Assembly (NCBI GenBank): GCA_018668195.1
Contig: JABITU010000223.1
Span: 1-6,562 of the forward strand
Length of the DNA: 6,562 nt
Reading direction: 5' to 3'
From: Tateyamaria sp.
Lineage (GTDB): Bacteria; Pseudomonadota; Alphaproteobacteria; Rhodobacterales; Rhodobacteraceae
Of this stretch, positions 5,585-6,562 are shown piece by piece. The notes under the pieces were generated by a model that saw nothing but the letters and a program-made list of their open reading frames with translations, searched no databases and was not told where the DNA came from. How positions within the stretch are numbered: the first letter of the stretch is position 1; every line of letters starts with the position of its first letter. The position numbers and the translations under genes are program-made.

Positions 5585-6562
5585 ATGGCACAGACCACCC
5601 CCGAGGCGCAGCCGCATTTTTCACAGCCTGTGCGGCAAATTGCATTGATGTTGATCGTGCTTGGCCTGTCCGGCTTTGGCGTGGTTGTGGCGTTGCCGCG
5701 CGTGTTGCCCGTGTTCGAGGCAAACCCCTACCTCAACGGTTTTATTATGTTCGTGTTTGCGATTGGGGTCGTGGCCTGTTTCTGGATGGTGTTTCAGTTG
5801 ATCCAGTCTGTGGCTTGGATTGAACGCTTTGCTTCCGAGGGACCCGCGACATCGGGAAAGGCGCCGCAGCTGATGGTTTCGTTGGCGTCGTTGTTGCGGT
5901 CGCGGGGATCGCGGATGCAATTGAATGCAACCTCGACACGGTCAATCCTTGATTCTGTGGCAACGCGCATTGACGAAGTGCGTGAAATCACGCGCTACAT
6001 TGTTAACATGCTGATTTTCCTAGGCTTACTAGGAACGTTCTATGGGCTGGCTACAACGGTGCCTGCGCTCGTTGACACTATCCGCAGTCTTGCACCGCAA
6101 GACGGTGAAACAGGGACTGAAGTGTTTTCGCGCTTGATGGGCGGGCTGGAATCCCAGCTCGGCGGCATGGGCGTTGCTTTTGCGTCGTCCCTTTTGGGCC
6201 TTGCCGGATCTCTGATCGTGGGGCTGTTGGAACTGTTTGCCGGTCATGGTCAAAATCGGTTTTACCGTGAGCTTGAGGAATGGCTTAGCTCGATCACGCG
6301 CGTTGGGTTTGCGCCCGAAGGCGAGGGCAATACCGAACAAAATGCCGTAGCAGGCGTTATCGACCATCTGGAGGATCAGATGGAAAGCCTCCAGGCTATT
6401 TTGACCAAGTCAGACGTCAGCCGATCTATTGTTGACGAAAAGCTGGGCAGACTGGTGGATGCAGTCGAACGTATGACGACGCAATTGCAAGGGCAGGGGG
6501 CCAACGGTACCGCATTAGAGCGCATGGTAGACGGGCAAGAACGCTTGATTGCGTTGATTGAA
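5585..6562 (+). CDS. MotA/TolQ/ExbB-type proton channel family protein, 5' part
   Basis: This is an inner-membrane protein of the family whose members form proton-driven stator channels with a TolR/ExbD/MotB-type partner. The visible 326 residues hold four hydrophobic helices (about 18–38, 51–73, 138–158 and 193–217). A cytoplasmic stretch rich in Arg/Glu lies between the second and third. The signature LGLLGTFYGL (146–155) includes the conserved Thr151. The last helix has GVAFASSLLGLAGS, where Ser replaces the Thr of the TolQ/ExbB ATA motif. From about 250 the chain is polar and heptad-like (VIDHLEDQMESLQAIL, VDEKLGRLVDAVERM), suggesting a coiled-coil tail that continues past the window. The ATG has only a distant AGAGGG (5565–5570), 14 bases away, but no better start is in frame. 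The partner gene would be expected next. Its specific system cannot be told from here. Confidence 0.88.
   Translation, partial: MAQTTPEAQPHFSQPVRQIALMLIVLGLSGFGVVVALPRVLPVFEANPYLNGFIMFVFAIGVVACFWMVFQLIQSVAWIERFASEGPATSGKAPQLMVSLASLLRSRGSRMQLNATSTRSILDSVATRIDEVREITRYIVNMLIFLGLLGTFYGLATTVPALVDTIRSLAPQDGETGTEVFSRLMGGLESQLGGMGVAFASSLLGLAGSLIVGLLELFAGHGQNRFYRELEEWLSSITRVGFAPEGEGNTEQNAVAGVIDHLEDQMESLQAILTKSDVSRSIVDEKLGRLVDAVERMTTQLQGQGANGTALERMVDGQERLIALIE

Noticed and set aside
5621..6367. Minus-strand open frames opposite the ExbB/MotA-like gene
   Set aside because: The plus strand encodes four clear membrane helices and a family signature; the opposite frames are low-complexity shadows.
1..6562. 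CRISPR array, toxin–antitoxin pair, prophage or defence island
   Set aside because: No spaced direct repeats, integrase, transposase or toxin-like small gene pair was found. The gene content is household, apart from one small non-autonomous element.

Overview
The window looks like a chromosomal core segment of an alphaproteobacterium, most likely of the Rhodobacteraceae (Roseobacter group). The basis is protein family resemblance: a cysteine-free S4, a hisC–tyrC pair, a DUF2125 protein and an ExbB/MotA-type channel protein. No taxonomic marker was searched, so this is an inference. I see no phage, CRISPR, toxin or plasmid module. The interest lies in short non-coding structures and one small inserted element.

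Layout. Positions 2–466 (+) hold the 3' part of tag (DNA-3-methyladenine glycosylase I), apparently frameshifted at an A9 run. The tag–rpsD junction carries three 11-bp direct repeats, a sigma70-like promoter whose -10 lies in a perfect 14-bp palindrome, and a hairpin-rich leader whose last hairpin covers the rpsD ribosome binding site. rpsD (619–1239, GTG start) encodes ribosomal protein S4 and ends in a clear intrinsic terminator. A gene-free stretch of about 300 bases (1310–1611) holds several inverted repeats and leads to hisC (1612–2700). hisC overlaps tyrC (2697–3614) by an ATGA junction. The two probably form an aromatic amino acid/histidine operon, in which TyrC oxidises prephenate or arogenate and HisC supplies the transamination.

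A 102-bp MITE-like element with inverted ends and a TA duplication sits exactly at the end of tyrC and supplies its stop codon. After it come a T-rich spacer and an extended stem-loop with a T-run, which probably ends the operon. Convergent to this is a DUF2125 envelope protein gene (3914–4912, minus). It diverges from a ChaC-type gamma-glutamylcyclotransferase gene (4981–5511, plus). The last gene, from 5585 to the window edge, encodes a four-helix MotA/TolQ/ExbB-type proton-channel protein with a long polar tail; it is cut by the window end.
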